Shown here piece by piece: positions 20,330-31,491 of a stretch of DNA of 64,000 nt. The notes under the pieces were generated by a model. That model had not been told where the DNA came from. It saw nothing but the letters and a program-made list of their open reading frames with translations, and did not search any database. Position numbers and translations under genes: made by a program. Source of the DNA: Limnohabitans sp. TEGF004 (GTDB lineage Bacteria; Pseudomonadota; Gammaproteobacteria; Burkholderiales; Burkholderiaceae_C); assembly GCF_027924965.1 (NCBI RefSeq), contig NZ_AP027056.1, positions 2,560,463 through 2,624,462 on the forward strand, read 5' to 3'. Numbering within the stretch: the stretch's first letter is position 1; the number at the start of each line of letters is the position of its first letter.

Positions 20330-22585
20330 ATGGAACACCCCAAAGGCACATCCGTGCACCAAACTTGTTCGCCCGAACTTGCAGCCAAAACACCTAGCAA
20401 CTTACTGCCCTTGGCCGCCTTGATGTTGGCGGGCTCCATGGGTGCAGCGCAACCTGCCCTTGCTCAGAGCGAAGAAAAAACACTCAAGACCGTCACCGTC
20501 AAAGACACGCAAGACCCCAACTTGTCCAAGGAAAGCTTGCTGGTCAAACAAACGGGCATTGCCAAAGGCAACCAGCAGCTCAAAGACATCCCGCAAACCG
20601 TGACGGTGATGACCGAAAAGCTCATCGCCGATCGCAACTACGACGACTTCCGTGAAGTACTCAAGTCCACCGCCGGCGTGACGTTTCAAGCGGGAGAAAC
20701 AGGCGAAGAAGATGTGCGAATGCGCGGCTTTTCACTGGGCCAAGCGGGTGACATTTACGTCGATGGGCTGCGCGATGCCCCCCTGACCGAGCGCGACACC
20801 TTCAACACCGACCGTGTGGAAGTGCTCAAAGGTTCAGCGTCGATGCTGTTTGGTAAAGGCTCAACCGGCGGCGTGGTCAACCAAGTCAACAAGCAGCCCT
20901 TCTTGATGGACCAAAACGAAACCAACGTCACCATCGGGAGCGGCCAAATGCGTCGCATCACCGGCGACTTCAACAAACAAACTGGCGAATCCTCAGCCTT
21001 TCGTCTGAACGTGATGACACACGAGGCAGACAACTGGGGTGCCAAGGCCGACAAAAAGGGCATTGCCGGGGCCTATCGCACAGGCATTGGTGAGCGTGAC
21101 GAATATTCCGTTGGCCTTTACCACCTAGAAACCGATGGACGCCCGCTGTACAACCACCCGTGGATGATTGACAACGGCACAAGCACTGCCAGCAGCAATG
21201 GATCGGGTGTGATCGTTCCCGTACTGAATGCCAAAAATTATTACGGCCTCACCAGCGATTACTTAAAAACTCAAACCTCGTATCTGACACTCGGCCACAC
21301 ACACCGATTCAACCAAGACAGCGCACTGAAAACCACGGTGCGTTACGGCCACTACGAGCGTGATTTACTGGCGAGCGCAGTTCGCTTCACAACTGCCACC
21401 TCACTTTCTAGCCTCAATGGCAACACCCCACTGTCACGAAGCTTCAAAGCTCGCCGCGGGGAAAGCGATGTGCTGCAAGTGCAAAGTGACTACAACAACA
21501 ACTTTGAATGGATGGGCCGCAAACACGAGCTGATTGCGGGTGTCGATTACACCCAAGACAAGGCCTTGCGCAATAACAGTGCAGCTACCGGGCTATCTAG
21601 TGCAGGTCCAACGACTGTCGGCACACCCAACGATGGCGTGTCCATCACCGACAACCGCCAAATGGCCATGAACCGTTTTGAGGCAGAGAACTTGGGGCTT
21701 TACGCCCAAGACACCATCAACATCACCCAACAGTTCAAAGTGCTAGGCGGTCTTCGCTTAGACCGCTTCAGCGCCAAGTACCGCGACACGAGCAACAACA
21801 GCTTTCAGATGAGTGAGAACCTCTGGAGCCCGCGCATAGGTGCAATTTGGCAACCCACCGACAGCGCCACGTACTACACCTCATACGGCACGTCGTACAA
21901 CACATCGGGTGACACCTATCAGTTCGCTTTGGGCAGCTACGCACCAGGATCCAACAACGCCAAAACTGCCAACACAGCGCCCGAGAAGAGCCGCAACATT
22001 GAAGTCGGCAGCAAGTTTGAAATCTTCGAGAAAAAGGGCTTGCTTGGCATCGCGCTCTTTCACTCTGAGAAGTACAACGAACGCAACACCGATGCAGACA
22101 GCGCGGCTGCACAACAGCTGCTCTCTGGCAAGCGACACGCCACGGGCATGGAGTTCAACTTCGCAGGACGTCTGACACCCGCTTGGGAAATGTTCTACAA
22201 CCAAACATGGATTCCTGAAGCCACCATAGACGAGAGCAACATCGTTGCAGCGGGCACAGGTGCGCAAGGCAAAGGCGACCGTTCCGCACTCACCCCCAAA
22301 CACAGCGCCAGCTTGTGGACGACTTTCCGTATCAACCCGCTGTGGCGCTTGGGCTCGGGCTTGAACTACCGCGGTGAGCAAAACCCAGATGGCGCTCGCA
22401 CAAAAACAGCGGCCGCCTTCACCACGGTTGACGCGATGGCCGAATGCACCTTGAACGATGCCAACGTGCTCAAGTTCAACATCTCCAACCTCACCAACAA
22501 GCTCTACGCCGATTCGCTGTATCGCGGCTTTTATGCCCCCGGCGCACCACGCCGAGTGGAGCTGAGCTGGAAATCCATGTTCTAA
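20330..22585 (+). CDS. TonB-dependent siderophore receptor (catecholate Fiu/FepA-like group)
   Basis: An outer-membrane receptor of about 751 residues. The N-terminus has a long polar region then a signal core (LLPLAALMLAGSMGAAQPALAQ is split here as LLPLAALMLAGSM and AAQPALAQ), a possible TonB box (KTVTVKD), a plug domain beginning DIPQTVTVMTEKL with GFSLGQAGDIYVDGLRD, and a 22-strand barrel ending in Phe (LSWKSMF), the outer-membrane export signal. It imports ferric siderophores using TonB-ExbBD, encoded downstream. ATG 20330 has GGA eight bases upstream; ATG 20315 is an alternative. PiuC follows 12 bases later. Confidence 0.9.
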   Translation: MEHPKGTSVHQTCSPELAAKTPSNLLPLAALMLAGSMGAAQPALAQSEEKTLKTVTVKDTQDPNLSKESLLVKQTGIAKGNQQLKDIPQTVTVMTEKLIADRNYDDFREVLKSTAGVTFQAGETGEEDVRMRGFSLGQAGDIYVDGLRDAPLTERDTFNTDRVEVLKGSASMLFGKGSTGGVVNQVNKQPFLMDQNETNVTIGSGQMRRITGDFNKQTGESSAFRLNVMTHEADNWGAKADKKGIAGAYRTGIGERDEYSVGLYHLETDGRPLYNHPWMIDNGTSTASSNGSGVIVPVLNAKNYYGLTSDYLKTQTSYLTLGHTHRFNQDSALKTTVRYGHYERDLLASAVRFTTATSLSSLNGNTPLSRSFKARRGESDVLQVQSDYNNNFEWMGRKHELIAGVDYTQDKALRNNSAATGLSSAGPTTVGTPNDGVSITDNRQMAMNRFEAENLGLYAQDTINITQQFKVLGGLRLDRFSAKYRDTSNNSFQMSENLWSPRIGAIWQPTDSATYYTSYGTSYNTSGDTYQFALGSYAPGSNNAKTANTAPEKSRNIEVGSKFEIFEKKGLLGIALFHSEKYNERNTDADSAAAQQLLSGKRHATGMEFNFAGRLTPAWEMFYNQTWIPEATIDESNIVAAGTGAQGKGDRSALTPKHSASLWTTFRINPLWRLGSGLNYRGEQNPDGARTKTAAAFTTVDAMAECTLNDANVLKFNISNLTNKLYADSLYRGFYAPGAPRRVELSWKSMF

Positions 22586-22597
22586 AGGAAAGCCCCA

Positions 22598-23284
22598 ATG
22601 CTGCTGCACTTGCGCAACGTCCTCACCGCTGACGAACTCCAAACGGCCCTATCTTTGCTGGGCGACGAAGCCCCTTGGATGGAAGGGCGCATCAGCGCAG
22701 GTTCGCAAGCCGCGACGGTGAAGAACAACTCCCAGCTGTCGCAAAGCAGTGCACAGGCCAAGCAGTTGCAATCACTCATCTTGAGTGCATTAAAGCGCGA
22801 TGCTTTGTTTTTTTCTGCGGCCTTGCCACGCAAAATTTTCAACCCGCTGTTCAACCGCTATCGCGGCAACGCCAACCACTTTGGCCCGCACGTCGATGGC
22901 GCAGTCATGCATTCGCAAGCCACAGGCGAGTGGGTGCGCACCGATGTGTCGTGCACCGTTTTTCTGAGTGACCCCACGAGCTACGACGGCGGTGAGCTAC
23001 TGGTGCAAGACACCTATGGCAGCCGAGGCGTCAAGCTTGCCGCAGGGGATGCGGTGCTTTACCCCGGTACTAGCGTGCATGAGGTAACGCCCGTCACGCG
23101 CGGTGAACGTGTGGCGAGTTTCTTCTGGATTGAGAGCATGGTGCGCAGTGACGAGCAGCGCCGCACCTTGTTTGAGCTCGACATGAACTTGCTCAAGTTG
23201 CGTGCGCAACTGGGCGAAACACCCGAGACCACCTCGCTCACAGGCGTGTATCACAACCTTTTGCGCCAGTGGGCCAACACTTGA
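22598..23284 (+). CDS. piuC: PKHD-type Fe(II)/2-oxoglutarate hydroxylase (PiuC/YbiX family)
   Basis: A 228-residue oxygenase. The iron triad is visible as H-x-D in [10 protein letters not shown] and the distal His in [17 protein letters not shown], where the Arg would bind 2-oxoglutarate. PiuC/YbiX genes typically sit beside TonB siderophore receptors, as here (12 bases downstream), and are induced by iron starvation; the physiological substrate is not established. The flavin oxidase gene starts two bases after its stop, so the genes form an operon. Confidence 0.92.
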   Translation: MLLHLRNVLTADELQTALSLLGDEAPWMEGRISAGSQAATVKNNSQLSQSSAQAKQLQSLILSALKRDALFFSAALPRKIFNPLFNRYRGNANHFGPHVDGAVMHSQATGEWVRTDVSCTVFLSDPTSYDGGELLVQDTYGSRGVKLAAGDAVLYPGTSVHEVTPVTRGERVASFFWIESMVRSDEQRRTLFELDMNLLKLRAQLGETPETTSLTGVYHNLLRQWANT

Positions 23285-23286
23285 CG

Positions 23287-24375
23287 ATGAACAACGCCAT
23301 CCAAACCCTGCACGATCACGAACAGGCAGCACAAGCCGCGCTGAGCGATGCTGCATGGGCTTATTTCAGCGGTGGTGCAGCAGACGAAATCACCCTGCAG
23401 CGCAACCTCAGTGCATGGCAAAACATCTGCTTATCCCCTCGCGTCCTTCAAGATTTGCGCGACGGCCACACGCGCTGCACGTTACTCGGCCACACATCGC
23501 CCACGCCACTCTTGGTCGCGCCCATGGCTTATCAGCGCTGGGCCCACCACCACGGCGAAGCGGGTATGGCCATGGCCGCTGCCGCACAAGGCTGTGGCAT
23601 GGTGGTGTCGCACCAAACCAGCACCCCGCTGCAAGACGTAGCAGCTAGTTTTTTGCAAGACAACGACCGTGGCCCGCTGTGGTTTCAGATGTATTGGCAA
23701 GCAGACCGCGCACGCACTCAAGCCATGTTGTCTGACTTAGAAGACTCAGGCTATCAAGCCATCGTGCTCACGGTAGACACCCCCGTGCACGGTGTACGCG
23801 ACCGAGAGCGCCGCCACGGCATGCAACTACCCACCGAAGTGAGCGCCGTACATTGGCACGCACAGACATCCGCACACACACCCGCGCAGACCTCGGGCCT
23901 GTGTGCAGGTTTGGCCGATTCAGCCCCACGTTGGGGCGATGTGCAGTGGTTCATCCAGCAAACGCGCCTACCCGTTTTACTGAAAGGCATTACACATGCG
24001 CAAGATGCCGTGCGTGCCATGCAAGTGGGCGCAGCTGGTGTGATGGTTAGCAATCACGGCGGTCGCGTGCTCGACACGATGCCATCCACCGCTGAGGTGC
24101 TGCCTAGCGTCTTGCAAGCGGTGCGTCAACAACGCGCCGATGCCTTGGTGTTGGTCGACGGCGGCATTCGCCGAGGCACAGATGTATTCAAAGCCTTGGC
24201 CCTCGGCGCCAATGCCGTCTTAGTGGGCCGCCCCGCTTTGTATGGTCTTGCCCACGGCGGTGCGCGTGGCGTGGCCCATGTGCTGCGTCTGTTGCGTGAC
24301 GAGCTGGAAACCACCATGACGTTGTGTGGCTGCCCTACGTTGTCAACAATCACACCCGAGCACGTCACGCCATGA
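23287..24375 (+). CDS. FMN-dependent 2-hydroxyacid oxidase/dehydrogenase (lactate/glycolate oxidase family)
   Basis: A 362-residue TIM-barrel flavoprotein of the alpha-hydroxyacid oxidase family. Features: AWAYFSGGAADEITL near the N-terminus, VAPMAYQRWAH (FMN phosphate/ring contacts), LTVDTPVHGVRDRERR, the LLKGI Lys, the catalytic His with substrate Arg in VSNHGGRVLD, and the FMN phosphate loop DGGIRRGTDVFKALALGA. It should oxidise an L-2-hydroxyacid to the 2-oxoacid, passing electrons to oxygen or a carrier; substrate unknown. It sits inside the iron-uptake operon: start two bases after piuC, stop overlapping the tonB start as ATGA. Confidence 0.88.
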   Translation: MNNAIQTLHDHEQAAQAALSDAAWAYFSGGAADEITLQRNLSAWQNICLSPRVLQDLRDGHTRCTLLGHTSPTPLLVAPMAYQRWAHHHGEAGMAMAAAAQGCGMVVSHQTSTPLQDVAASFLQDNDRGPLWFQMYWQADRARTQAMLSDLEDSGYQAIVLTVDTPVHGVRDRERRHGMQLPTEVSAVHWHAQTSAHTPAQTSGLCAGLADSAPRWGDVQWFIQQTRLPVLLKGITHAQDAVRAMQVGAAGVMVSNHGGRVLDTMPSTAEVLPSVLQAVRQQRADALVLVDGGIRRGTDVFKALALGANAVLVGRPALYGLAHGGARGVAHVLRLLRDELETTMTLCGCPTLSTITPEHVTP

Positions 24376-25025
24376 CCACTTCGCCGTTGAAGCCTCACCA
24401 CATATCCCCGCGTCGATGGCGCAACACCATCGCAGCCGTGCTGCTGGTGCATGTGGCGCTGTTGTGGGTGGCACAAAGCCAGCTGGCCGAATTACCCGCC
24501 TCTGATGAATCTGGCAAAGTTGTGATGGCAGATGTCGTGTCTGACATCCCCAACCCCGCGCCGCTCACACACGCCAAAACAGCGCCAACAGCGACACCGA
24601 CACACACGCTGACGAAAAGCGTGACTAAAGCAGACACACCCGCGCTCACCCCCAACAACAGCGACACCCAAGAAGCAGCTGCCTCTTCCGCTGAAGCTGC
24701 AGCTGCACCTTCTACCGCATCGGGCAAAACTGGCTCGCCAAGTTTGGTCGAACCTTCTGCTGATGCGGACTATTTAAAAAACCCACCGCCAGGCTACCCG
24801 CGCATCAGCCGCCGCAATGGTGAGCAAGGCACGGTCATCGTGCGCGTGTTCATCAGCACGCAAGGCACGCCTGAAAAAGCTGAGGTGCGCACCTCCAGTG
24901 GCTTTGCACGTTTAGACCAAGCGGCGCTGGAAGCCGTTCATCGTTGGCGTTTTGTGCCAGGTCGTCGCAATGGCACGCCAGAGGCCATGTGGTTCAACAT
25001 CCCCGTTCGTTTTATTTTGGAGTAA
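24372..25025 (+). CDS. tonB: Energy transducer TonB
   Basis: A 217-residue TonB: short basic cytoplasmic N-terminus, one membrane anchor (IAAVLLVHVALLWVAQSQL), a long Ala/Thr/Pro-rich periplasmic linker, and the C-terminal domain (NPPPGYPRISRRNGEQGTV, RTSSGFARLDQAALEAVHRW). It carries proton-motive energy from ExbBD to outer-membrane receptors. ATG 24372 overlaps the upstream TGA (ATGA), showing translational coupling. exbB follows after three bases. Confidence 0.95.
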   Translation: MTTSPLKPHHISPRRWRNTIAAVLLVHVALLWVAQSQLAELPASDESGKVVMADVVSDIPNPAPLTHAKTAPTATPTHTLTKSVTKADTPALTPNNSDTQEAAASSAEAAAAPSTASGKTGSPSLVEPSADADYLKNPPPGYPRISRRNGEQGTVIVRVFISTQGTPEKAEVRTSSGFARLDQAALEAVHRWRFVPGRRNGTPEAMWFNIPVRFILE

Positions 25026-25028
25026 GTC

Positions 25029-25733
25029 ATGCCCGCATCATTTGGTTTTTCAAATATTTGGCTGCAAGGTGATTGGGTCACGCGCAGCATTTTGTTGCTG
25101 TTGCTCGGCATGTCATTGGCCAGCTGGGTGGTGATCTTCATCAAAGCCTTGGACACATGGCGACACAAAGAGAACGCGCTCAACAGCGAACAGTTTTGGC
25201 ACTGCACCAGCTTGGCTGAAGGCCTGAGTGTGCTGAGTCAACGCCCAAACAACCTGTTTCATCACTTGGCACTGACGGGCCAAGAAGCCACCGAACATCA
25301 CCAAGCTGCACAAAAGCAATTGCATGATCGTTTGGACATCAGCGATTGGCTGACTCGCAGTTTGCGCAACGGCATTGATGACCACACCTCACACTTACAA
25401 AACTGGCTCTCTATCTTGGCCTCGATAGGTTCAACCTCGCCATTCGTGGGCTTGTTCGGAACGGTTTGGGGCATCTACCACGCGTTGGTGAACATTGGCA
25501 CAACGGGCAACGTTGGCATTGATGCAGTTGCAGGCCCCATCGGCGAGACCTTGATCATGACGGCATTGGGTTTGGCCGTAGCGATTCCAGCCGTACTGGG
25601 CTACAACGCCTTGGTGCGCGGCAACAAATTCATCATCGCGCGCATGAACCGTTTTGCACATGATTTGCACGCTTATTTCGTCACAGGCGCACGCGTGCAC
25701 AGCAGCGCACAAGGAGCCAGCCATGTCGTTTGA
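25029..25733 (+). CDS. exbB: Biopolymer transport protein ExbB
   Basis: A 234-residue MotA/TolQ/ExbB family proton-channel protein with three membrane segments: the first at about 20-40 (SILLLLLGMSLASWVVIFI), and a second pair around SPFVGLFGTVWGIYHAL and LIMTALGLAVAIPAVLGYN, the conserved family signature. It forms the ExbB pentamer around ExbD in the TonB motor. It is three bases after tonB and overlaps exbD by 11 bases. Confidence 0.95.
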   Translation: MPASFGFSNIWLQGDWVTRSILLLLLGMSLASWVVIFIKALDTWRHKENALNSEQFWHCTSLAEGLSVLSQRPNNLFHHLALTGQEATEHHQAAQKQLHDRLDISDWLTRSLRNGIDDHTSHLQNWLSILASIGSTSPFVGLFGTVWGIYHALVNIGTTGNVGIDAVAGPIGETLIMTALGLAVAIPAVLGYNALVRGNKFIIARMNRFAHDLHAYFVTGARVHSSAQGASHVV

Positions 25734-26130
25734 AGCCAATGGTGACAGCGATGAGGTGATGAGCGAAATCAACATGACACCTTTGGTGGACGTGATGTTG
25801 GTGTTGTTGGTGATCTTCATCATCACCCTTCCCGTGATTCAACACGCCGTCAAGGTAGATCTGCCCAGCGCCAGCAGCGTGCGCAGCAGCCCGCCTCCTA
25901 ACAATTTGCAACTGTCTGTCGATGCACAAGGCCAATACTTCTTGGGTAAACAAGCCATCAGCGCAGACGCTTTGCAACTGCGCTTGAAAGATGAAGCCAG
26001 CAAAGACCCGCAACCACAGCTCTTCATCCGCGGCGACAAACGTGTGCCTTACGAGTTTGTGGCGCAAGCCATGAGCAGCGCACAACGTGCGGGCATGCAG
26101 CGCATTGGTTTTGTCACCACCCAGCCATGA
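25723..26130 (+). CDS. exbD: Biopolymer transport protein ExbD
   Basis: A 135-residue protein with one N-terminal membrane helix. MSEINMTPLVDVMLVLLVIF contains the conserved Asp in the transmembrane segment that is needed for proton use; the periplasmic domain follows. ATG 25723 has AAGGAG upstream within the end of exbB; in-frame codons further upstream would add non-family sequence. hemP starts inside its last codons. Confidence 0.95.
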   Translation: MSFEANGDSDEVMSEINMTPLVDVMLVLLVIFIITLPVIQHAVKVDLPSASSVRSSPPPNNLQLSVDAQGQYFLGKQAISADALQLRLKDEASKDPQPQLFIRGDKRVPYEFVAQAMSSAQRAGMQRIGFVTTQP

Positions 26131-26318
26131 ACCAGCCTACTGACTCGAAAACCACGGCATCCGCTGCAGCTGGCACCTCATCTAGCACTGCTGATGGCAT
26201 TCGGACGCTGGACAGCCAGGAGTTGCTTGGCAAACAAGGTGTGCTTTACATCCGTCATCAAGGTGAGACGTACCGACTGCAAACCACCCGCTTTGGCAAG
26301 CTGATCTTGACCAAATAA
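26127..26318 (+). CDS. hemP: Hemin uptake protein HemP
   Basis: A 63-residue protein with a disordered Ser/Thr/Ala N-terminus and the HemP core LDSQELLGKQGVLYIRHQGE and YRLQTTRFGKLILTK. HemP homologues are linked to haem-iron uptake and in some Burkholderiales act as regulators of the haem receptor gene. No hmu/bhu haem transport genes are present in the window. It overlaps the exbD stop (ATGA) and closes the iron operon. Confidence 0.92.
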   Translation: MNQPTDSKTTASAAAGTSSSTADGIRTLDSQELLGKQGVLYIRHQGETYRLQTTRFGKLILTK

Positions 26319-26322
26319 GGCG

Positions 26323-26343
26323 CTTGGGCAGCCGTTGCCCAAG
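26323..26343 (+). terminator. Possible factor-independent hairpin after hemP
   Basis: CTTGGGCA (26323-26330) and TGCCCAAG (26336-26343) form a perfect 8-bp stem with a five-base loop directly after the hemP stop. There is no T run, so it may be an end-processing or weak termination structure. Confidence 0.45.
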
Positions 26344-26411
26344 GCTGCCTCAATCGACCTCATTGAGACAAACAATCGCCGACGCAGAAAATCTTGTCTA
26401 TCATTCACGTC

Positions 26412-26442
26412 AATGAGCTTTTCTCATTCGATAGTTTTTATC
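26412..26442 (+). promoter_or_regulatory. Inverted repeats upstream of ahpC
   Basis: Two small palindromes sit 20-50 bases before the ahpC ATG: AATGAG-CTTTT-CTCATT (26412-26428) and GATA-GTTTT-TATC (26430-26442). The second includes an OxyR-like ATAG half-site, but the other half-sites at the expected seven-base spacings do not match, so the regulator is uncertain. Confidence 0.35.
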
Positions 26443-26462
26443 AACCACCCAAAGGAAACCAC

Positions 26463-27026
26463 ATGTCTTTGATCAATACCCAAATCCAACCGTTCAAGAA
26501 CCAAGCCTTCCACAACGGTAAGTTCGTTGAAATCACCGAAGCCACGCTCAAGGGCAAGTGGAACGTGTTCATCTTCATGCCAGCTGCATTCACTTTCAAC
26601 TGCCCAACAGAAATCGAAGACGCAGCTGACAACTATGCAGCTTTCCAAAAAGCCGGCGCTGAGGTGTACATCATCACCACCGACACTCACTTCTCACACA
26701 AAGTGTGGCACGAGACTTCTCCAGCCGTGGGCAAAGCCAAGTTCCCATTGATCGGTGACCCAACACACAAGTTGACACGCGCTTTTGGCGTGCACATCGA
26801 AGAAGACGGCCTGGCATTGCGCGGCACTTTCGTGATCAATCCAGAAGGCATGATCAAGACCATGGAAATCCATTCCAACGAAATCGCTCGTGACGTGTCT
26901 GAGACATTGCGCAAGTTGACTGCTGCTCAATACACAGCCGCTAACCCAGGCCAAGTGTGCCCAGCGAAGTGGAAAGAAGGCGCGAAGACTTTGGCTCCTT
27001 CCATCGACTTGGTCGGCAAGATCTAA
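26463..27026 (+). CDS. ahpC: Alkyl hydroperoxide reductase AhpC (typical 2-Cys peroxiredoxin)
   Basis: A 187-residue peroxiredoxin that reduces peroxides using AhpF as electron donor. The peroxidatic Cys lies in PAAFTFNCPTEIEDAADNY at about residue 47, and the resolving Cys in NPGQVCPAKWKEG at about 166; the C-terminus matches AhpC of enterobacteria. ATG 26463 (MSLINTQIQPF) has AAAGGA upstream. ahpF follows after about 200 bases holding two hairpins. Confidence 0.97.
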   Translation: MSLINTQIQPFKNQAFHNGKFVEITEATLKGKWNVFIFMPAAFTFNCPTEIEDAADNYAAFQKAGAEVYIITTDTHFSHKVWHETSPAVGKAKFPLIGDPTHKLTRAFGVHIEEDGLALRGTFVINPEGMIKTMEIHSNEIARDVSETLRKLTAAQYTAANPGQVCPAKWKEGAKTLAPSIDLVGKI

Positions 27027-27043
27027 TTTTTGCCTTCGTTAAA

Positions 27044-27090
27044 CCCTGCTGACGCAGGGCGATGATTGATCAACACCTGCTAGCGCAGGT
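27044..27090. repeat. Pair of related hairpins between ahpC and ahpF
   Basis: CCCTGC-TGAC-GCAGGG (27044-27059) and ACCTGC-TAGC-GCAGGT (27075-27090) share the core CCTGC-N4-GCAGG and are 15 bases apart. Neither is followed by a T run. They resemble REP-like or mRNA-stabilising elements that could set different levels of AhpC and AhpF. Confidence 0.55.
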
Positions 27091-27223
27091 CGTTGAGCGC
27101 AGCGCACATTGGTACACCAGCGTGCGTTGTACTCAGCGAATCACCCCCCAACCTTTTAACCCACTAGGACTGCGCCACAAGCGCATGACCTTGAGTTAAT
27201 GCACCCCGAAATAGGAGAACACC

Positions 27224-28801
27224 ATGCTCGACGACACACTCAAAGCACAACTTCAACAATACCTTGGCATGTTGCGCCAGCCCATCCGCTTGATCGCCTC
27301 ACTCGACGACAGCGAAACCGGCAAAGACATGGGCGAGTTGCTCAACACCATCGTTAGCTTGTCTGACAAAGTCACCCTCGACACCTCGGGCACTGATGCA
27401 CGCAAGCCTTCGTTTGCTGTGGTGCGCGAAGGCGAAACACAGGGCGTGCGCTTTGCGGGTTTGCCACTCGGCCATGAGTTCACCTCGTTGGTGTTAGCTC
27501 TGTTGTGGACCGGCGGCCACCCACCCAAGGTTGAGCAAGATGTGATTGACAGCATCAAGGGCCTTCATTCTGCGGATGGTGGCGACTTCAACTTTGAGGT
27601 CTACATGTCCCTGAGCTGCCACAACTGCCCAGACGTGGTGCAAGCCCTCTCGCTCATGGCCATCGTCAACCCCAAAGTCAAGACCGTGGTGATCGAAGGC
27701 GGCGCGTTCCAAAAGGAAGTGGAAGAGCGCCAAATCATGGCCGTGCCCATGGTGTTCTTGAACGGCCAAGTGTTTAGTTCCGGCCGCATGAGCGTGGAAG
27801 AAATCGTCGCCAAGCTCGACACAGGCGCTGCCGCACGCGACGCCGTGAAGATGAGCGAGAAAGCGCCTTACGAAGTGTTGATTGTGGGTGGTGGCCCAGC
27901 AGGTGCAGCTGCCGCTGTTTATGCGGCCCGCAAGGGTATCCGCGTAGGCATTGCCGCTGAACGTTTTGGCGGTCAGCTGAACGACACCATGTCGATTGAG
28001 AACTACATCTCTGTGCTCGAAACCAACGGCCCCAAGCTCGCCGCTGACCTCGAAGCCCAAGTGCAGCACTACGGCGTGGACATCATGAACATGCAACGCG
28101 CCAGCAAAATTGTGTCTGCTGAAGAAACCGGCGGCATGACAGAAGTGCACTTAGAAAATGGCGGCGTGCTCAAAGCCAAGAGCGTCATCTTGTCCACTGG
28201 CGCGCGTTGGCGCAATGTGAACGTGCCCGGCGAAGCCGAGTACAAAAACAAAGGCGTGGCTTACTGCCCGCATTGCGATGGCCCTTTGTTCAAAGGCAAG
28301 CGCGTGTCCGTCATCGGCGGCGGCAACTCAGGTGTGGAAGCCGCCATTGACTTGGCAGGCATCGTCGAACACGTGACCTTGATTGAATTTGCCGACCAGC
28401 TCAAAGCTGATGCCGTGTTGGTGAACAAGCTCAAGAGCTTGCCCAACGTGACAATCCACGCCAACGCACAAACCACCGAAATCACCGGCGAAGGCGGTAA
28501 GGTCAATGGCCTGAGCTACAAAGATCGCGCCACTGACGTCGTGCACCATGTGCCACTCGAAGGCGTGTTCGTACAAATCGGCTTGGTGCCCAACACCGAG
28601 TTCTTGAAAGGCAGCATGGAGCTGAGCAAGTTTGGCGAGATCGTGATCGATGCCAAAGGCCACACCAGCATGCCTGGCGTGTTTGCAGCAGGTGACTGCA
28701 CGACCGTGCCCTACAAGCAAATCATCATTGCGGCAGGCGAAGGTGCGAAGGCGGCTTTGTCAGCGTTTGATCATTTGATCCGTCAACCCACGACTGCTTA
28801 A
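27224..28801 (+). CDS. ahpF: Alkyl hydroperoxide reductase subunit F
   Basis: A 525-residue FAD flavoprotein that passes electrons from NADH to AhpC. The N-terminal region is a double thioredoxin-like domain with the redox pair in [12 protein letters not shown] (about residues 128-131); the C-terminal half is thioredoxin-reductase-like, with the FAD motif [16 protein letters not shown], the second redox pair in [11 protein letters not shown], the NAD loop [12 protein letters not shown] and GVFAAGDCT near the end. It has AGGAG upstream of ATG 27224 and a good terminator downstream. Confidence 0.97.
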   Translation: MLDDTLKAQLQQYLGMLRQPIRLIASLDDSETGKDMGELLNTIVSLSDKVTLDTSGTDARKPSFAVVREGETQGVRFAGLPLGHEFTSLVLALLWTGGHPPKVEQDVIDSIKGLHSADGGDFNFEVYMSLSCHNCPDVVQALSLMAIVNPKVKTVVIEGGAFQKEVEERQIMAVPMVFLNGQVFSSGRMSVEEIVAKLDTGAAARDAVKMSEKAPYEVLIVGGGPAGAAAAVYAARKGIRVGIAAERFGGQLNDTMSIENYISVLETNGPKLAADLEAQVQHYGVDIMNMQRASKIVSAEETGGMTEVHLENGGVLKAKSVILSTGARWRNVNVPGEAEYKNKGVAYCPHCDGPLFKGKRVSVIGGGNSGVEAAIDLAGIVEHVTLIEFADQLKADAVLVNKLKSLPNVTIHANAQTTEITGEGGKVNGLSYKDRATDVVHHVPLEGVFVQIGLVPNTEFLKGSMELSKFGEIVIDAKGHTSMPGVFAAGDCTTVPYKQIIIAAGEGAKAALSAFDHLIRQPTTA

Positions 28802-28827
28802 ACCAGCTCATCTGCGCAACGCAGCAA

Positions 28828-28858
28828 AAGGCAAGTGCTTCGGTACTTGCCTTTTTTT
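28828..28858 (+). terminator. Rho-independent terminator after ahpF
   Basis: AAGGCAAGTGC-TTCG-GTACTTGCC followed by seven T residues; a nine to eleven base-pair stem with a UUCG tetraloop and one G-U pair, about 27 bases past the stop codon. Confidence 0.92.
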
Positions 28859-28884
28859 ATTGCCGCTCGATACGTGCACCGCAC

Positions 28885-31203
<2,319 letters not shown>

Positions 31204-31209
31204 ACCTTG

Positions 31210-31244
31210 GCCCCTGCGCTGCCTAAACGCGCAAGGGGCTTTTT
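31210..31244 (+). terminator. Rho-independent terminator after katG
   Basis: GCCCC-T-GCGC pairs with GCGC-AA-GGGGC across a nine-base loop, followed by five T residues. It lies seven bases after the katG stop codon. Confidence 0.85.
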
Positions 31245-31437
31245 ATTTGGACTCAGACGCTGCTGGCTTAATGGTCAGCAGCTCTGGGTCCACTTGGTTT
31301 TCAAGGCGGTGCGGCTCTTGTACGGGCTTGGGGCCAAGGCCCAAGAAGCGCAAGCCGCCATCGTTCCACAACCAAAACAACAGGTTGACCACGGCCAACA
31401 CGTAAACCACGTTGCGCAGTAAAAATTTTGATTTCAT
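31243..31437 (-). CDS. Small single-pass membrane protein, function unknown
   Basis: Sixty-four residues: basic N-terminus MKSKFLLRN, one hydrophobic helix VVYVLAVVNLLFWLWNDGG, and a polar tail ending AASESK. This is the build of a small inner-membrane anchor. I chose ATG 31437 because an upstream in-frame start (31476) adds 13 residues of non-membrane sequence. It lies downstream of birA on the same strand (55 bases) and its 3' end meets the katG terminator. I do not recognise a family beyond 'hypothetical'. Confidence 0.6.
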   Translation of the reverse strand: MKSKFLLRNVVYVLAVVNLLFWLWNDGGLRFLGLGPKPVQEPHRLENQVDPELLTIKPAASESK

Positions 31438-31491
31438 ACATCCACCTTCGTTTTTGAATTGCGCCAGCCTTTGCAAGCGCCGTTGCGCACG

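Noticed and set aside
26386..26462. Full OxyR site before ahpC
   Set aside because: Only isolated CTAT and ATAG elements are present, and the required half-sites at seven-base spacing do not match.
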